Shown: positions 1-9,596, counted from the first letter of the stretch. The stretch: DNA of 45,656 nucleotides from Oscillospiraceae bacterium (GCA_015068165.1 SVKZ01000004.1:1-45656), one strand, 5' to 3'. Notes: generated by a model from the letters alone, not told the origin. A program made the numbers and translations.

Positions 1-488
1 AGGGCACACAGTCTGCTCTGACCCGCGCTGAAGTTTCCGGCGGCGGCAGAAAGCCCTGGAAGCAGAAGGGTACCGGCCGCGCCCGTCAGGGCAGCACCCG
101 TGCTCCCCAGTGGACCCACGGCGGTATCGTATTTGCTCCCAAGCCCCGCGACTACAGCTACACCCTGAACAAAAAGACCCGCCGTCTGGCTCTGAAGTCT
201 GTTCTGAGCGCAAAGGCAACCGAGCAGAACATCATCGTCATCGACGAGATCAAGATGGACGCTCCCAAGACCGCAGTGTTCGCAAAGTTTTTGAACGCTG
301 TGGGCGCTACCGGCAAGTGCCTGGTCGTTACTGCTGAGGCTGACCAGAATGTGGTTAAGTCCGGCCGCAACATCCCCGGCTGTGAGATCACCTTCGCCAA
401 CCTGATCAATGTCTATGACATTGCGAATGCTACCAAGCTGGTTGTTGACAAGGCAGCTCTCCAGAAGATCGAGGAGGTATTCGCATAA
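1..488 (+). CDS. rplD: 50S ribosomal protein L4 (5' end outside window)
   Basis: L4 binds 23S rRNA early in 50S assembly and its extended loop lines the peptide exit tunnel. The reading frame is open from base 3; about 161 C-terminal residues are present out of the usual 200-210. The conserved loop segment ([19 protein letters not shown]) and the following [19 protein letters not shown] block are typical of L4. The stop codon shares one base with the rplW start (TAATG), so the two are probably translationally coupled. In some bacteria L4 also represses the S10 operon; the leader that would show this lies upstream of the window. Confidence 0.97.
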   Translation, partial: GTQSALTRAEVSGGGRKPWKQKGTGRARQGSTRAPQWTHGGIVFAPKPRDYSYTLNKKTRRLALKSVLSAKATEQNIIVIDEIKMDAPKTAVFAKFLNAVGATGKCLVVTAEADQNVVKSGRNIPGCEITFANLINVYDIANATKLVVDKAALQKIEEVFA

Positions 489-781
489 TGAACGCTTATG
501 ATGTAATTCTCAGACCGGTTATCACCGAGCAGTCCATGGAGTCTGTAGCTGACAAGAAGTACGTCTTCCAGGTCGCTATCGACGCCAACAAGACCGAGAT
601 CAAGGCTGCTGTCGAAGAAATCTTCGGTGTCAAGGTCGCTAAGGTCAACACCATCCGTATGCAGGGTAAGGTAAAGCGCACCGGTGCTTATCCCGCCGGC
701 CGCCGCGCAGCTTACAAGAAGGCTGTCGTAACCCTGACTGCTGATTCCAAGACCATCGAGTTCTTCGAGGGTATGGTCTAA
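488..781 (+). CDS. rplW: 50S ribosomal protein L23
   Basis: L23 sits at the exit of the peptide tunnel and is the docking site for trigger factor and SRP. The 97-residue product has the usual length. It starts [17 protein letters not shown] and carries the KYVFQV and KVKRTG-like segments of the family. The start overlaps the rplD stop by one base and rplB follows after 29 bases, as expected for the S10 operon. Confidence 0.97.
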   Translation: MNAYDVILRPVITEQSMESVADKKYVFQVAIDANKTEIKAAVEEIFGVKVAKVNTIRMQGKVKRTGAYPAGRRAAYKKAVVTLTADSKTIEFFEGMV

Positions 782-810
782 TCCAATCTCAATAAAGGAG
801 CGAAACGCAA

Positions 811-1647
811 ATGGCTATTAAAACTTTTAAGCCTTACACCCCTGCCCGCCGTAACATGACTGTTTCCGGCTTCGAGGGTGTGGACAAGAAGGCAAAACCT
901 GAGCGTAGCCTGGTTGAGACCCTCAAGAAGAACGCAGGTCGCAACAGCTACGGTCATATCACCGTCCGTCATCGCGGCGGCGGTAACAAGCGTAAGTACC
1001 GTATCATCGACTTCAAGCGCCAGAAGCTGGATATGCCCGCTACTGTTGAGCGCCTGGAGTACGATCCCAACCGCAGCGCTTACATTGCGCTGATCCGTTA
1101 CGAAGACAACACTCTCAGCTACATTCTGGCCCCCAACGGTCTGAAGGCTGGCGATGTTGTTATCTCCTCTGCCAATGCTGACATCAAGCCCGGCAACTGC
1201 CTGCCTATCGCCAACATTCCCGTCGGTACTGTTATCCACAATGTGGAGCTGCAGCCCGGCCACGGCGCACAGCTGGTTCGTTCCGCCGGTACTGCCGCAC
1301 AGCTGATGGCTAAGGAAGGCGACCTTGCTCAGGTCAGACTTCCCTCCGGTGAAGTTCGCTATATCCGCGTTAACTGCACCGCTTGCATCGGTCAGGTAGG
1401 TAACCTGGATCACGAGAACGTGCACATCGGTAAGGCCGGCCGTACCCGTCATATGGGTATCCGTCCCACCGTCCGCGGTTCCGTAATGAACCCCAATGAC
1501 CACCCCCACGGTGGTGGTGAGGGTCGCGCTCCCATCGGCCGTAGCGGTCCTGTTACGCCTTGGGGCAAGCCTGCTCTGGGTTACAAGACCCGTAAGACCA
1601 AGAACCGCACTGACAAGTTCATTGTCAAGCGCAGAAACAGCAAGTAA
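811..1647 (+). CDS. rplB: 50S ribosomal protein L2
   Basis: L2 is a primary 23S rRNA binding protein needed for subunit association and peptidyl-transferase activity. The 278-residue length is normal. The N-terminal [14 protein letters not shown] block and the conserved C-terminal HPHGGGEGR (about residues 231-239), which contains the functionally important histidine, are intact. The SD AAAGGAGCG lies 5' of the ATG. Position between rplW and rpsS is canonical. Confidence 0.98.
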   Translation: MAIKTFKPYTPARRNMTVSGFEGVDKKAKPERSLVETLKKNAGRNSYGHITVRHRGGGNKRKYRIIDFKRQKLDMPATVERLEYDPNRSAYIALIRYEDNTLSYILAPNGLKAGDVVISSANADIKPGNCLPIANIPVGTVIHNVELQPGHGAQLVRSAGTAAQLMAKEGDLAQVRLPSGEVRYIRVNCTACIGQVGNLDHENVHIGKAGRTRHMGIRPTVRGSVMNPNDHPHGGGEGRAPIGRSGPVTPWGKPALGYKTRKTKNRTDKFIVKRRNSK

Positions 1648-1659
1648 GGAGGAAATGAA

Positions 1660-1938
1660 ATGAGCAGAAGTATCAAAAAAGGCCCTTTCGTAGCTCCCGA
1701 GCTGTATAAGCGCGTCGAGGAGCTGAACAAGGCTGGCGAAAAGAAGGTTCTCAAGACCTGGTCCAGAGCTTCCACCATTTTCCCCTCCTTTGTTGGCCAC
1801 ACCATCGCTGTCCACGACGGCCGTAAGCACGTTCCCGTTTATGTTACTGAGGATATGGTCGGCCACAAGCTGGGCGAGTTCGTTCCCACTCGGACATTCC
1901 GCGGTCATTCCGGTAACAAGACCGCCAATTCCAAGTAA
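1660..1938 (+). CDS. rpsS: 30S ribosomal protein S19
   Basis: S19 forms a complex with S13 in the head of the small subunit, near the A site tRNA. The 92-residue product has the [11 protein letters not shown] start, the WSRASTI segment and the [16 protein letters not shown] motif that define the family. The SD AAGGAGGAA sits at the end of rplB; the gap is 12 bases. Confidence 0.98.
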   Translation: MSRSIKKGPFVAPELYKRVEELNKAGEKKVLKTWSRASTIFPSFVGHTIAVHDGRKHVPVYVTEDMVGHKLGEFVPTRTFRGHSGNKTANSK

Positions 1939-1950
1939 GGAGGTACTGAA

Positions 1951-2286
1951 ATGGAAGCATTTGCACACGTAAAGTACGTCCGTATGTCTCCCCGTAAGGT
2001 CAAGCTCGTTTGCGATATGATCCGGGGTAAGGACGTTAAGACCGCTGCCGCATACCTGAGCCAGACCACCAAGGCTGCTTGTGAGCCTATGGCCAAGCTC
2101 CTCAAGAGCGCTGTGGCTAACGCCGAGCACAACCACGGCTTGAATGCCGACAATCTGTATGTCTCTACCGTGATCGCTAACCCCGGTCCCGTGCTGAAGA
2201 GAGGCCGCATCGCATCCCGCCGCGGTTTTGTACGGATTATGAAGAGAACCACTCACATCACCATCGGTGTGAGCGAGAAGGCTTAA
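1951..2286 (+). CDS. rplV: 50S ribosomal protein L22
   Basis: L22 contacts all 23S rRNA domains and its beta-hairpin lines the exit tunnel, where macrolide-resistance changes map in other bacteria. The 111-residue protein contains [18 protein letters not shown] near the N-terminus and the C-terminal [21 protein letters not shown] hairpin region. An SD (AAGGAGG) overlaps the end of rpsS. The tunnel hairpin shows no obvious insertion or deletion by eye. Confidence 0.97.
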   Translation: MEAFAHVKYVRMSPRKVKLVCDMIRGKDVKTAAAYLSQTTKAACEPMAKLLKSAVANAEHNHGLNADNLYVSTVIANPGPVLKRGRIASRRGFVRIMKRTTHITIGVSEKA

Positions 2287-2296
2287 GGAGGTAGCT

Positions 2297-3064
2297 ATGG
2301 GACAGAAAGTTAATCCCCACGGCCTGCGGGTAGGCGTTATCAAGGACTGGGATTCCCGCTGGTACGCCCGCGAGGACAAGGTCGGCGATCTTGTTGTCGA
2401 GGACTACAACATCCGTAAGTACCTGAAGGAAAAGCTCTACGCCGCCGGCGTAGCTAAGATCGAGATCGAGCGTAACAACGGCAAGGTCAAGATCAGCATC
2501 AACTGCTCCCGCCCCGGTGTTGTCATCGGTAAGGCTGGCGCTGAAATCGAAAACCTGCGTAAGGAAATGGAAGCAAAGCTCGGTAAGAGCGTGAACCTGA
2601 ACATCGTTGAGGTTCGTTCTCCTGACCTGAACGCACAGCTGGTAGCTGAGAACATTGCCCAGCAGCTGGAGAAGCGTATCTCCTTCCGCCGTGCAATGAA
2701 GAAGGCTATGCAGCAGGCCACCCGCCTGGGTGCCAAGGGCATCAAGGTTACTTGCGGCGGCCGTCTGGGCGGTGCAGAAATTGCCCGGAGCGAAAGCTAT
2801 CACGAAGGCACCATCCCCCTGCAGACCATCCGTGCTGACATTGAGTACGGCTTCGCTGAGGCTGCCACCACTTATGGCCGCATCGGTGTTAAGGTTTGGA
2901 TCTACAAGGGCGAGGTCCTGGACTCCACCCTCCGCACCTCCGCTCCCGAGCCCGCTCCCCGTGAGCGCCGTGAGCGTCGCGACCGCCGTCCCGGCGACCG
3001 TCGCGGTGGCGAGCGTCGTCAGGGTGATAGACCCAATAACCGCAGAGAAGGAGGAAACCGCTAA
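2297..3064 (+). CDS. rpsC: 30S ribosomal protein S3 with Arg-rich C-terminal tail
   Basis: S3 lies at the mRNA entry channel and contributes to ribosomal helicase activity. The N-terminal [15 protein letters not shown], the KH-domain [15 protein letters not shown] loop and the C-terminal domain [12 protein letters not shown] are all present. At 255 residues it is longer than the roughly 210-235 usual in the family because of a low-complexity tail of about 45 residues (from about residue 212) made of PR, RR, DRR and GG repeats. The stop shares a base with the rplP start (TAATG). Confidence 0.97.
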   Translation: MGQKVNPHGLRVGVIKDWDSRWYAREDKVGDLVVEDYNIRKYLKEKLYAAGVAKIEIERNNGKVKISINCSRPGVVIGKAGAEIENLRKEMEAKLGKSVNLNIVEVRSPDLNAQLVAENIAQQLEKRISFRRAMKKAMQQATRLGAKGIKVTCGGRLGGAEIARSESYHEGTIPLQTIRADIEYGFAEAATTYGRIGVKVWIYKGEVLDSTLRTSAPEPAPRERRERRDRRPGDRRGGERRQGDRPNNRREGGNR

Positions 3065-3495
3065 TGCTGATGCCTAAAAGAGTTAAGTACCGCAAGGTAC
3101 AGCGCGGTCGTATGACCGGCGCTGCCACCCGTGGTAACAAGGTTTCCTACGGTGAGTTCGGCATCCAGGCTATGGAGCCCGGCTGGATCACCGGCAACCA
3201 GATCGAGGCAGCTCGTATTGCTATGACCCGTTACACCAAGCGTGGCGGTAAGGTCTGGATCAAGATTTTCCCCGACAAGCCCTACTCCAAGAAAGGCCTG
3301 GGTACCCGTATGGGTTCCGGTAAGGGCGCTCCCGAAGGCTGGGTAGCAGTTGTAAAGAACCAGAAGGTTATGTTCGAGATCGGCGGCGTTTCCGAGGAAG
3401 TTGCCCGCGAAGCTCTCCGTCTGGCTCAGCACAAGCTGCCCATCAAGACTCGCGTCATCGCTCGGGAAGCAGAGACTGAGATTGGTGGTGAATAA
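3064..3495 (+). CDS. rplP: 50S ribosomal protein L16
   Basis: L16 is a late-assembling protein that organises the A-site tRNA region of the 50S. The 143-residue product begins [19 protein letters not shown] and has the conserved RKVQRGR and [15 protein letters not shown] segments. The start was fixed by its 1-base overlap with the rpsC stop and by the family N-terminus. Confidence 0.98.
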   Translation: MLMPKRVKYRKVQRGRMTGAATRGNKVSYGEFGIQAMEPGWITGNQIEAARIAMTRYTKRGGKVWIKIFPDKPYSKKGLGTRMGSGKGAPEGWVAVVKNQKVMFEIGGVSEEVAREALRLAQHKLPIKTRVIAREAETEIGGE

Positions 3496-3496
3496 G

Positions 3497-3700
3497 ATGA
3501 AGGCAAAAGAGATCAAAGAGATTCGCAGCCTGTCCGTTGAGGACCTGGAGAAGAAGCTGCAGGACCTGAAGAAGGACCTGTTTATGCTCCGGATGCAGCA
3601 CGCTACGAACCAGCTGGACAACCCCATGCAGATCGCGGCTGTCAAGAAAGATATTGCCCGCATCAAGACCATTATTCGTGAGAAAGAGACCAACGTCTGA
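3497..3700 (+). CDS. rpmC: 50S ribosomal protein L29
   Basis: L29 flanks the tunnel exit beside L23. The product is 67 residues, starting [20 protein letters not shown], an all-helical charged protein of normal length. The ATG at 3497 is preferred because GGTGGTGA, inside the end of rplP, gives an SD at good spacing; in-frame GTG codons at 3485 and 3488 would place the start within that SD. rpsQ follows after 13 bases. Confidence 0.95.
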   Translation: MKAKEIKEIRSLSVEDLEKKLQDLKKDLFMLRMQHATNQLDNPMQIAAVKKDIARIKTIIREKETNV

Positions 3701-3713
3701 GGAGGAAACGTAA

Positions 3714-3974
3714 ATGACTGAACAAAGAGCATTCCGTAAAACCAGAATCGGTCAGGTCGTCTCCGATAAGATGGACAAGACCATTGTGGTTGCAATCGAG
3801 GATAGCGTGCAGCATCCTCTGTACAAGAAGACTATGAAGCGGACCTACAAGCTGAAGGCACACGACGAGAACAACGAGTGCGGCATCGGCGATACCGTTG
3901 AGGTTATGGAGACCCGTCCTCTGTCCAAGGACAAGAGATGGAGACTCATCCGCATCATTGAAAAGGCTAAGTAA
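3714..3974 (+). CDS. rpsQ: 30S ribosomal protein S17
   Basis: S17 is a primary 16S rRNA binder at the lower body of the 30S. The 86-residue OB-fold protein has the [19 protein letters not shown] start and the [20 protein letters not shown] signature. It is the last gene of the classical S10 group; rplN follows 15 bases later with no terminator visible, so the S10 and spc groups appear joined. Confidence 0.97.
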   Translation: MTEQRAFRKTRIGQVVSDKMDKTIVVAIEDSVQHPLYKKTMKRTYKLKAHDENNECGIGDTVEVMETRPLSKDKRWRLIRIIEKAK

Positions 3975-3989
3975 GGAGGTCGGCAGATT

Positions 3990-4358
3990 ATGATTCAGAT
4001 GGAAAGCTACCTGAAAGTTGCCGACAACACCGGCGCTAAGGAAATCCACTGCATCCGGGTTCTGGGCGGCTCCAAGCGGAAATACGGTAACATCGGCGAT
4101 GTGATTGTTGCTTCCGTTCGTAAGGCTGCTCCCGGCGGCACTGTTAAGAAGGGCGATGTGGTTAAGGCTGTTATCGTCCGCACCAAGCGGGGCGTCCGTC
4201 GTGAGGACGGCACCTACGTCCGCTTTGATGAGAACGCTGCTGTTATCATCAAGGAAGACCGCAATCCCCGCGGTACCCGTATTTTTGGACCGGTGGCTCG
4301 TGAGCTGCGCGACAAGGACTTCATGAAGATCCTGTCTCTGGCACCCGAGGTCATCTAA
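3990..4358 (+). CDS. rplN: 50S ribosomal protein L14
   Basis: L14 sits at the subunit interface, contacts L19 and is the target of the silencing factor RsfS. The 122-residue product starts [18 protein letters not shown] and holds [11 protein letters not shown] and [20 protein letters not shown], both diagnostic. First gene of the spc group; SD AAGGAGG. Confidence 0.98.
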   Translation: MIQMESYLKVADNTGAKEIHCIRVLGGSKRKYGNIGDVIVASVRKAAPGGTVKKGDVVKAVIVRTKRGVRREDGTYVRFDENAAVIIKEDRNPRGTRIFGPVARELRDKDFMKILSLAPEVI

Positions 4359-4371
4359 GGGGGACGAAGGT

Positions 4372-4677
4372 ATGAACATTAAGAAGAATGATACTGTAAT
4401 TGTTCTGTCCGGTAAGGACAAGGGCAAGAAGGGCAAGGTTCTCGTAGCTATGCCCAGCGAAAACAAGGTTGTTGTCGAGGGCGTAAACGTGGCTACCTGC
4501 CACACCAAGCCCCGCAAGCAGGGTGAGCAGGGCGGCATCGTAAAGCGCGAGACCCCCATCCGCTCCTGCAAGGTTGCTCTGTACTGCGAAAAGTGCGGTA
4601 AGGGCGTCCGCGTTGGCCACAAGGTTGACGGCGACAAGAAGACCCGCATCTGCCGCAAGTGCGGCGCCGAGATTTAA
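4372..4677 (+). CDS. rplX: 50S ribosomal protein L24 (with Cys-containing C-terminus)
   Basis: L24 is an assembly-initiator protein of the 50S with an N-terminal KOW motif (DTVIVLSGKDKGKKGKV, about residues 7-23). The 101-residue product ends in a segment with two CxxC pairs (YCEKCG and ICRKCG), a likely zinc ribbon that many clostridial L24 proteins have and E. coli lacks. SD GGGGGACG-like; spacing to rplN is 13 bases. Confidence 0.97.
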   Translation: MNIKKNDTVIVLSGKDKGKKGKVLVAMPSENKVVVEGVNVATCHTKPRKQGEQGGIVKRETPIRSCKVALYCEKCGKGVRVGHKVDGDKKTRICRKCGAEI

Positions 4678-4695
4678 GAGAGGAGGAGTTAATCT

Positions 4696-5238
4696 ATGGC
4701 AAGCAGACTGAAAGAAAAATATGTTTCCGAGATCGCTCCTGCTCTGAACAAGAAGTTCGGCTATAAGAGCGTTATGCAGATCCCCAAGCTGGATAAGGTC
4801 ATCGTTAACGTTGCTTGCGGCGAAAGCAAGAACAACGCTAAGGAGATCGAGGCCATCTGTAAGGATATTGCCACCATCACCGGTCAGAAGCCTGTTACCT
4901 GCAAGGCCCGTAAGAGCGTTGCAAACTTCAAGCTCCGCGAAGGTGAAACTGTTGGCGTGAAGGTTACTCTTCGTGGCGACAAGATGTACGAGTTCCTGGA
5001 CCGTTTGTTCAGCGTTGCGCTGCCCCGTGTCCGCGACTTCCGTGGCATCAACCCCAACTCCTTCGACGGCCGCGGCAACTACGCCTTCGGTCTGAAGGAG
5101 CAGCTGATCTTCCCCGAAATTGAGTACGATAAGGTAGACAAGATCCGTGGTATGGATATTTGCATCTGCACCACCGCTACCACCGACGAGGAAGCCAAGG
5201 AGCTGCTGGATCAGCTCGGCGCTCCCTTCCACGCTTAA
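4696..5238 (+). CDS. rplE: 50S ribosomal protein L5
   Basis: L5 binds 5S rRNA and forms the B1b bridge to S13. The 180-residue product has the N-terminal [21 protein letters not shown] segment, [20 protein letters not shown] and the [12 protein letters not shown] block, all typical. SD AGGAGGAG. It is followed by the zinc-type rpsN. Confidence 0.98.
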   Translation: MASRLKEKYVSEIAPALNKKFGYKSVMQIPKLDKVIVNVACGESKNNAKEIEAICKDIATITGQKPVTCKARKSVANFKLREGETVGVKVTLRGDKMYEFLDRLFSVALPRVRDFRGINPNSFDGRGNYAFGLKEQLIFPEIEYDKVDKIRGMDICICTTATTDEEAKELLDQLGAPFHA

Positions 5239-5255
5239 TTAGGAGGAGACGAACA

Positions 5256-5441
5256 ATGGCAAAGAAGGCTATGATTCTGAAGCAGCAGGCTGGATCCAAA
5301 TTCTCCACCCGCCGCTACAACCGCTGCAAGATCTGCGGCAGACCCCACGCTTACCTGCGTGATTACGGCGTATGCCGTATCTGCTTCCGTGAGCTGGCTT
5401 ACAAGGGCCAGATCCCCGGCGTCCGCAAGGCCAGCTGGTAA
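5256..5441 (+). CDS. rpsZ: 30S ribosomal protein S14 type Z (zinc-binding)
   Basis: S14 assembles late in the 30S head. The ATG at 5256 follows AGGAGGAG and gives a 61-residue product, the exact size of the short zinc form. The metal site is two CxxC pairs (CKIC and CRIC) about 12 residues apart. The protein is the zinc (C+) paralogue typical of Firmicutes. It is the last gene before the non-coding insert. Confidence 0.98.
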   Translation: MAKKAMILKQQAGSKFSTRRYNRCKICGRPHAYLRDYGVCRICFRELAYKGQIPGVRKASW

Positions 5442-5812
5442 TTTATTGGGGTCAACCCTTGAAGATATTTGCTGTCTTCGGTGGTTCTGTTGCCCCGGCT
5501 GTGCGTTTGCACCCCTTGAAATACACAAAGTATTCCTGCGGGCTGCAAGCCTTCATCCGTGTCAACATTCCACACCGAATATCAGTCAAATCTCTTCCGC
5601 GGATTAACCCGAGCGCTCTGAATAAGAGCGAACCGTTGTAAACGGAACAAACTATGGTCTGGTACAACTAATCGTACCTCGGCTGAATTTTTAATGTAAA
5701 AATGATTCGAAGAGTCTTGAGAAGATGGCTCTGCCTCGAGTGGAGTGCATTCTCAAGATACCTTCGGGTCTCAACGGATCAAGTCCGTAACTTCTAAAAG
5801 GAGGATATCAAC
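5442..5812 (+). ncRNA. Structured non-coding insert in the spc operon (candidate cis-regulatory RNA)
   Basis: All neighbouring r-protein genes are 10-30 bases apart, but 371 bases separate rpsZ and rpsH here. No plus-strand reading frame with an SD is convincing. The stretch contains many short perfect hairpins: 5461-5465/5475-5479, 5501-5504/5509-5512, 5541-5544/5548-5551, 5614-5619/5625-5630, 5633-5637/5641-5645, a 9-bp stem at 5715-5723/5750-5758, a UUCG-capped stem around 5760-5769, and 5774-5778/5784-5788, ending just before the rpsH SD. No T-tract terminator or clear sigma-A promoter was found. It may be an r-protein autoregulatory or processing element, or an inserted repeat. No known RNA family was recognised. 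Confidence 0.5.
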
Positions 5813-6211
5813 ATGCAAATCACCGATCCCGTAGCAGATATGCTGACCCGTATCCGGAACGCAAATTCTGCAAAGCACGACACTGTGGATGTGCCCGCTT
5901 CTAATTTGAAGAAGGCCATTGCCCAGATTCTGCTGGACGAAGGCTATATCAAGTCCTTTGAGCTGGTAGACAACGGCAACCAGGGCGTTATCCACATCAC
6001 CCTGAAGTATCTGGCTAAGAAGCAGCAGGTTATCACCGGCCTTCGCCGTGTGTCCAAGCCCGGTCTGCGCGTTTATGCCGGCGCTGACGAAATGCCCCGC
6101 GTCCTGAAGGGCCTGGGTATCGCCATCGTTTCCACTTCCCAGGGTGTTATGACCGACAAGAAGGCTCGCCAAAAGCATATTGGCGGCGAAGTCCTGGCCT
6201 TCGTGTGGTAA
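5813..6211 (+). CDS. rpsH: 30S ribosomal protein S8
   Basis: S8 binds helix 21 of 16S rRNA and in E. coli represses the spc operon by binding its mRNA. The 132-residue product begins [17 protein letters not shown] and has the C-terminal [22 protein letters not shown] signature of bacterial S8. The start follows AAAGGAGGATATCAAC. Its placement directly after the structured insert makes S8 a natural candidate ligand for that RNA; this is inference. Confidence 0.98.
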   Translation: MQITDPVADMLTRIRNANSAKHDTVDVPASNLKKAIAQILLDEGYIKSFELVDNGNQGVIHITLKYLAKKQQVITGLRRVSKPGLRVYAGADEMPRVLKGLGIAIVSTSQGVMTDKKARQKHIGGEVLAFVW

Positions 6212-6224
6212 GGAGGAAAGCGGA

Positions 6225-6770
6225 ATGTCTAGAATTGGTAAGAAGCCGGTTATTATTCCGGCAAACGTAACGGTGGACATTGCAAAAGACAATGTGGTTA
6301 CCGTTAAGGGTCCCAAGGGCACCCTGACCTACGCCTTCCACCCCGATATGATTTTGAAGCTGGACGGCAATGTACTGACCGTCGACCGCCCCGATGAGGA
6401 GCACCTGCACAAGAGCCTGCACGGCTTGACCCGTACTCTGATCAACAATATGGTTGAGGGTGTAGAAAAGGGCTACTCCAAGGAGCTGGAAGTCAACGGT
6501 GTTGGTTTCCGTTGCGAGAAGAAGGGCACTCAGCTGGTTATGCGTCTGGGCTACTCCCATGAGGTCATTATGGACGAGATCCCCGGCATCACCGTAGAAG
6601 TTCCCACGCCCAATAAGATCATCGTTCACGGCGTTGACAAGCAGGTCGTTGGCCAGTTTGCCGCAGAAGTCCGTGGCAAGCGTCCCCCCGAGCCTTACAA
6701 GGGCAAGGGTATCAAGTACTCCACCGAAGTTATCCGCCGCAAGGTTGGTAAGACCGGTGGCAAGAAGTAA
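6225..6770 (+). CDS. rplF: 50S ribosomal protein L6
   Basis: L6 lies near the factor-binding stalk base. The ATG at 6225 has SD AAGGAGGAAAG and gives [15 protein letters not shown], the family N-terminus, for a 181-residue product. An upstream in-frame ATG at 6180 lies inside rpsH and lacks an SD. The [23 protein letters not shown] C-terminal motif is intact. Confidence 0.97.
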   Translation: MSRIGKKPVIIPANVTVDIAKDNVVTVKGPKGTLTYAFHPDMILKLDGNVLTVDRPDEEHLHKSLHGLTRTLINNMVEGVEKGYSKELEVNGVGFRCEKKGTQLVMRLGYSHEVIMDEIPGITVEVPTPNKIIVHGVDKQVVGQFAAEVRGKRPPEPYKGKGIKYSTEVIRRKVGKTGGKK

Positions 6771-6785
6771 TGGAGGTGTGCCGAA

Positions 6786-7145
6786 ATGGTTAGTAAGATC
6801 GATAAGAAAGCTATGCGCGCAAGACGGCATATCCGCGTTCGCGGCAAGGTCTCCGGCACTCCCGAGCGTCCCCGTCTGAACGTTTTTCGCAGCAATGCGA
6901 ACATCTATGCTCAGCTCATTGATGATGTCAACGGTGTAACTCTGGTCTCCGCCAACACTTTGGAGAAGGCTTTCGAGGGTGCTACCGGCAATGCCGAGGC
7001 TGCCAAGAAGGTTGGCCTGGTGCTGGCTGAGCGTGCTAAGGAAAAGGGCATCAATGAGGTCGTATTCGACCGCGGCGGCTATGTATATCACGGCCGTGTT
7101 GCTGCTCTGGCTGAGGGTGCCCGCGAGGGCGGCCTGCAGTTCTAA
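6786..7145 (+). CDS. rplR: 50S ribosomal protein L18
   Basis: L18 binds 5S rRNA together with L5 and L25. The 119-residue product has the Arg/Lys-rich N-terminus ([19 protein letters not shown]), [10 protein letters not shown] and the C-terminal [20 protein letters not shown] block. SD TGGAGGTG. Order rplF-rplR-rpsE is canonical. Confidence 0.98.
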   Translation: MVSKIDKKAMRARRHIRVRGKVSGTPERPRLNVFRSNANIYAQLIDDVNGVTLVSANTLEKAFEGATGNAEAAKKVGLVLAERAKEKGINEVVFDRGGYVYHGRVAALAEGAREGGLQF

Positions 7146-7163
7146 GGTCAAGGAGGAAGAAAA

Positions 7164-7670
7164 ATGGCTTACGAAAAGACTCCTAAGAATGAAGCTCCCG
7201 AGCTCATTGAAAAGGTCGTTTACCTGAACCGCGTCTCCAAGACCGTTAAGGGCGGCCGCGTTATGAAATTCTCCGCTCTGGTCGTTGTTGGCGACGGCAA
7301 GGGCACTGTTGGCTACGGCTTGGGCAAGGCTGCCGAAGTTTCCGAGGCTATTATCAAGGGCATTGCAGATGCCAAAAAGAATATGGTCAAGGTTTCCCTG
7401 GCTGGCGGCACCATTCCTCACGAAGTTACCGGCATCTACGGTGCAGGTAAGGTTCTGATGAAGCCCGCCCCCGAAGGTACCGGCGTTATCGCCGGCGGCG
7501 CTGTCCGTTCCGTTCTGGAAGCAGTTGGCATCAAGAACATCACAGCAAGATGCCTCCGCTCCAACAACCCCCAGAATGTGGTTAAGGCCACTATGGAGGG
7601 TCTGAAGGCTCTGCGTTCTCCCGAGCAGGTTGCTGCTATCCGTGGTAAGAGCGTAGAAGAAATCCTGTAA
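7164..7670 (+). CDS. rpsE: 30S ribosomal protein S5
   Basis: S5 sits at the mRNA entry site and contributes to decoding fidelity; spectinomycin-resistance changes map to its N-terminal loop in other species. The 168-residue product has the dsRNA-binding-like domain ([19 protein letters not shown]) and the [20 protein letters not shown] motif. SD AAGGAGGAA. Nothing unusual was seen. Confidence 0.98.
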   Translation: MAYEKTPKNEAPELIEKVVYLNRVSKTVKGGRVMKFSALVVVGDGKGTVGYGLGKAAEVSEAIIKGIADAKKNMVKVSLAGGTIPHEVTGIYGAGKVLMKPAPEGTGVIAGGAVRSVLEAVGIKNITARCLRSNNPQNVVKATMEGLKALRSPEQVAAIRGKSVEEIL

Positions 7671-7684
7671 GGAGGGCTTTAATT

Positions 7685-7867
7685 ATGGCAAATCTGAAGA
7701 TTACCCTGGTTAAGAGCCTGAACGGTCGTCTGGAAAAGCACATTGCAACTGCCGAGTCTCTGGGTCTGCGGAAGATTGGCAATGTAACTATCCAGCCCGA
7801 CAATGAACAGACCCGTGGCAAGATCGCCAAAATTGGCTATCTGCTGCAGGTTACTGAAGTAGAATAA
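7685..7867 (+). CDS. rpmD: 50S ribosomal protein L30
   Basis: L30 is a small 50S protein present in only some bacteria. The 60-residue product reads LKITLVKSLNGR at the N-terminus, followed by the LGLRKIGN segment typical of L30, and ends with the conserved GYLLQVTEVE-type tail. SD AAGGAGG; 14 bases after rpsE. Confidence 0.96.
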   Translation: MANLKITLVKSLNGRLEKHIATAESLGLRKIGNVTIQPDNEQTRGKIAKIGYLLQVTEVE

Positions 7868-7880
7868 GGAGGAGTAGAGT

Positions 7881-8321
7881 ATGAAACTTCACGAACTTTC
7901 TCCTGTCGCTGGCTCCACTTTTGTGGGCAAGCGTAAGGGTCGTGGCACCGGTTCCGGCAACGGCAAGACCGGCGGTCGTGGCCACAAGGGCCAGAAGGCC
8001 CGCTCCGGCGGCAAGGTCCGCGCAGGCTTCGAAGGCGGCCAGATGCCTCTGGTACGCCGCGTCCCCAAGCGTGGTTTCAACAACATTTTCGCAAAGCCCC
8101 TGACTGCTGTTAATCTGGCAGTTCTGAACTGCTTTGAAGATGGTGCAGTGGTTGATGCAGCCGCTCTGATCGAAAGGGGCATTATTCATGCTTGCCCCAA
8201 TGGTCTGAAGGTCCTCTCTAACGGTACCCTGACCAAGAAAATTACTGTCAAGGCAGCGGCTTTCTCTGAGTCTGCAAAGGAAAAAATCGAGCAGGCAGGC
8301 GGAAAGGCCGAGGTGATATAA
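7881..8321 (+). CDS. rplO: 50S ribosomal protein L15
   Basis: L15 is a late assembly protein in the 50S core. The 146-residue protein starts [12 protein letters not shown] and has the Gly/Arg/Lys-rich extension ([20 protein letters not shown]) that threads into rRNA, followed by [17 protein letters not shown]. Its TAA ends at 8321 and secY starts at the next base, so translation is probably coupled. Confidence 0.98.
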   Translation: MKLHELSPVAGSTFVGKRKGRGTGSGNGKTGGRGHKGQKARSGGKVRAGFEGGQMPLVRRVPKRGFNNIFAKPLTAVNLAVLNCFEDGAVVDAAALIERGIIHACPNGLKVLSNGTLTKKITVKAAAFSESAKEKIEQAGGKAEVI

Positions 8322-9581
8322 GTGCTGAATACACTTAAGAGTGCCTGGAGAATTCCCGATCTTCGCAAGAAGCTGATGTTCACCGTGTTTATGCTGCTGA
8401 TTTACCGTGTGGGTAATGTCATTTCTGTTCCTTTCGTAGATACCTACGCAATGGCGCAGTATTTTGAAAGCAGCCTGTCTAACACGATTTTGGGCTTGTA
8501 CAATGCTATGAGCGGTTCTGCTTTCGCGCAGGCTTCCGTTTTGGCACTGGGTATTCAGCCCTACATCAACGCTTCCATTATCATCCAGCTTTTGACCGTT
8601 GCCATCCCCGCTCTTGAGCGGTGGGCAAAGGAAGAGGGCGAGGAAGGTAAAAAGAAGATTGATCGCCTCACCCGCTATACCACTGTGGGTCTGGGCGTAC
8701 TCCTGGGCTTTGCCTACTACACGATGATCGCCAATGCCGGCATCCTGACTGAGGAAGGCTTCCTGCCCGGTCTGGTCGTTGTTCTGGCATTCGCAGCAGG
8801 CTCTTCCGTTGTTATGTGGATGGGCGAGCAGATTACTGAGTTCGGTATCGGCAACGGTATCTCTATGATCCTGTTTGCCAACATTATTTCCAGCCTGCCC
8901 TCTACTATCGGCACGATGGTTTACTTGCCCTGGTATGTGAACCTGATTGCTGTTGTTGCAGTGGTTTTGCTGGTTGTGTTCATCGTATTTATCAACGATG
9001 CCGAGCGTCGGATTCCCATCCAGTACGCAAAGCGTGTTGTAGGCCGTAAGGTCTACGGCGGTCAGAGCACCAACCTGCCCATTAAGGTCAGCATGTCCGG
9101 TGTTATGCCTGTTATCTTTGCACAGTCCATCTGCTCCGTCCCTGCTACCATCTGTGCTTTCATCGGTGTTACCGAGGGCTGGTGGTACGAGAATGTGTTC
9201 AGCTCTACAAGCTGGATTTATGCATTGATCTATTTCCTGATGATCTTCTTCTTCAGCTGGTTCTACTCCACCATTCAGTATGATCCCGTGGAGATTTCCA
9301 ACAACCTGAAGAAGAACGGCGGTTTCATTCCCGGCTTCCGGCCCGGCAAGCCCACCGCTGACTTTATCAAGAAGGTTATCAACAAAATCCTTGTTTTCGG
9401 TGCTATTTACCTGTCCGTAGTTGCTCTGCTGCCTATCGTTGGCGGTATCGTACTTCCTGAGATGCAGTATTTGGCAATCGGCGGTACTTCTGCAATCATC
9501 GTTGTAGGTGTGGCACTTGAAACAGTGAAGGCTTTGGAAGCTCAGATGCTGATGCGTCATTACAAAGGTTTCCTGGACTAA
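8322..9581 (+). CDS. secY: Protein translocase subunit SecY
   Basis: SecY is the channel of the Sec translocon in the cytoplasmic membrane and works with SecE, SecG and SecA. The gene starts with GTG directly after the rplO stop, with AGGTGA upstream. The 419-residue protein has about ten hydrophobic segments, the RIPDLRKKLMFTVFMLLIYR first segment, the plug-region sequence after it, the cytoplasmic loops with KEEGEEGKKKIDRLTRYTT and RRIPIQYAKR, and the C-terminal LMRHYKGFLD. Location after rplO and before adk is standard. secG is also in this window. Confidence 0.98.
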   Translation: MLNTLKSAWRIPDLRKKLMFTVFMLLIYRVGNVISVPFVDTYAMAQYFESSLSNTILGLYNAMSGSAFAQASVLALGIQPYINASIIIQLLTVAIPALERWAKEEGEEGKKKIDRLTRYTTVGLGVLLGFAYYTMIANAGILTEEGFLPGLVVVLAFAAGSSVVMWMGEQITEFGIGNGISMILFANIISSLPSTIGTMVYLPWYVNLIAVVAVVLLVVFIVFINDAERRIPIQYAKRVVGRKVYGGQSTNLPIKVSMSGVMPVIFAQSICSVPATICAFIGVTEGWWYENVFSSTSWIYALIYFLMIFFFSWFYSTIQYDPVEISNNLKKNGGFIPGFRPGKPTADFIKKVINKILVFGAIYLSVVALLPIVGGIVLPEMQYLAIGGTSAIIVVGVALETVKALEAQMLMRHYKGFLD

Positions 9582-9596
9582 GCTGGAGGAAAAATT

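Noticed and set aside
778..2379. A 533-codon open frame on the minus strand across rplB, rpsS and rplV
   Set aside because: It is antisense to three certain ribosomal genes, has no SD and looks low-complexity; a composition artefact.
5235..5667. Minus-strand frames of 71-97 codons in the spc insert
   Set aside because: No SD, no promoter, wrong strand within an essential operon, and the DNA is hairpin-rich; treated as non-coding, though a decayed mobile sequence is not excluded.
7851..9560. A 569-codon minus-strand frame across rplO and secY
   Set aside because: Antisense to two certain genes; no start signal or known domain.
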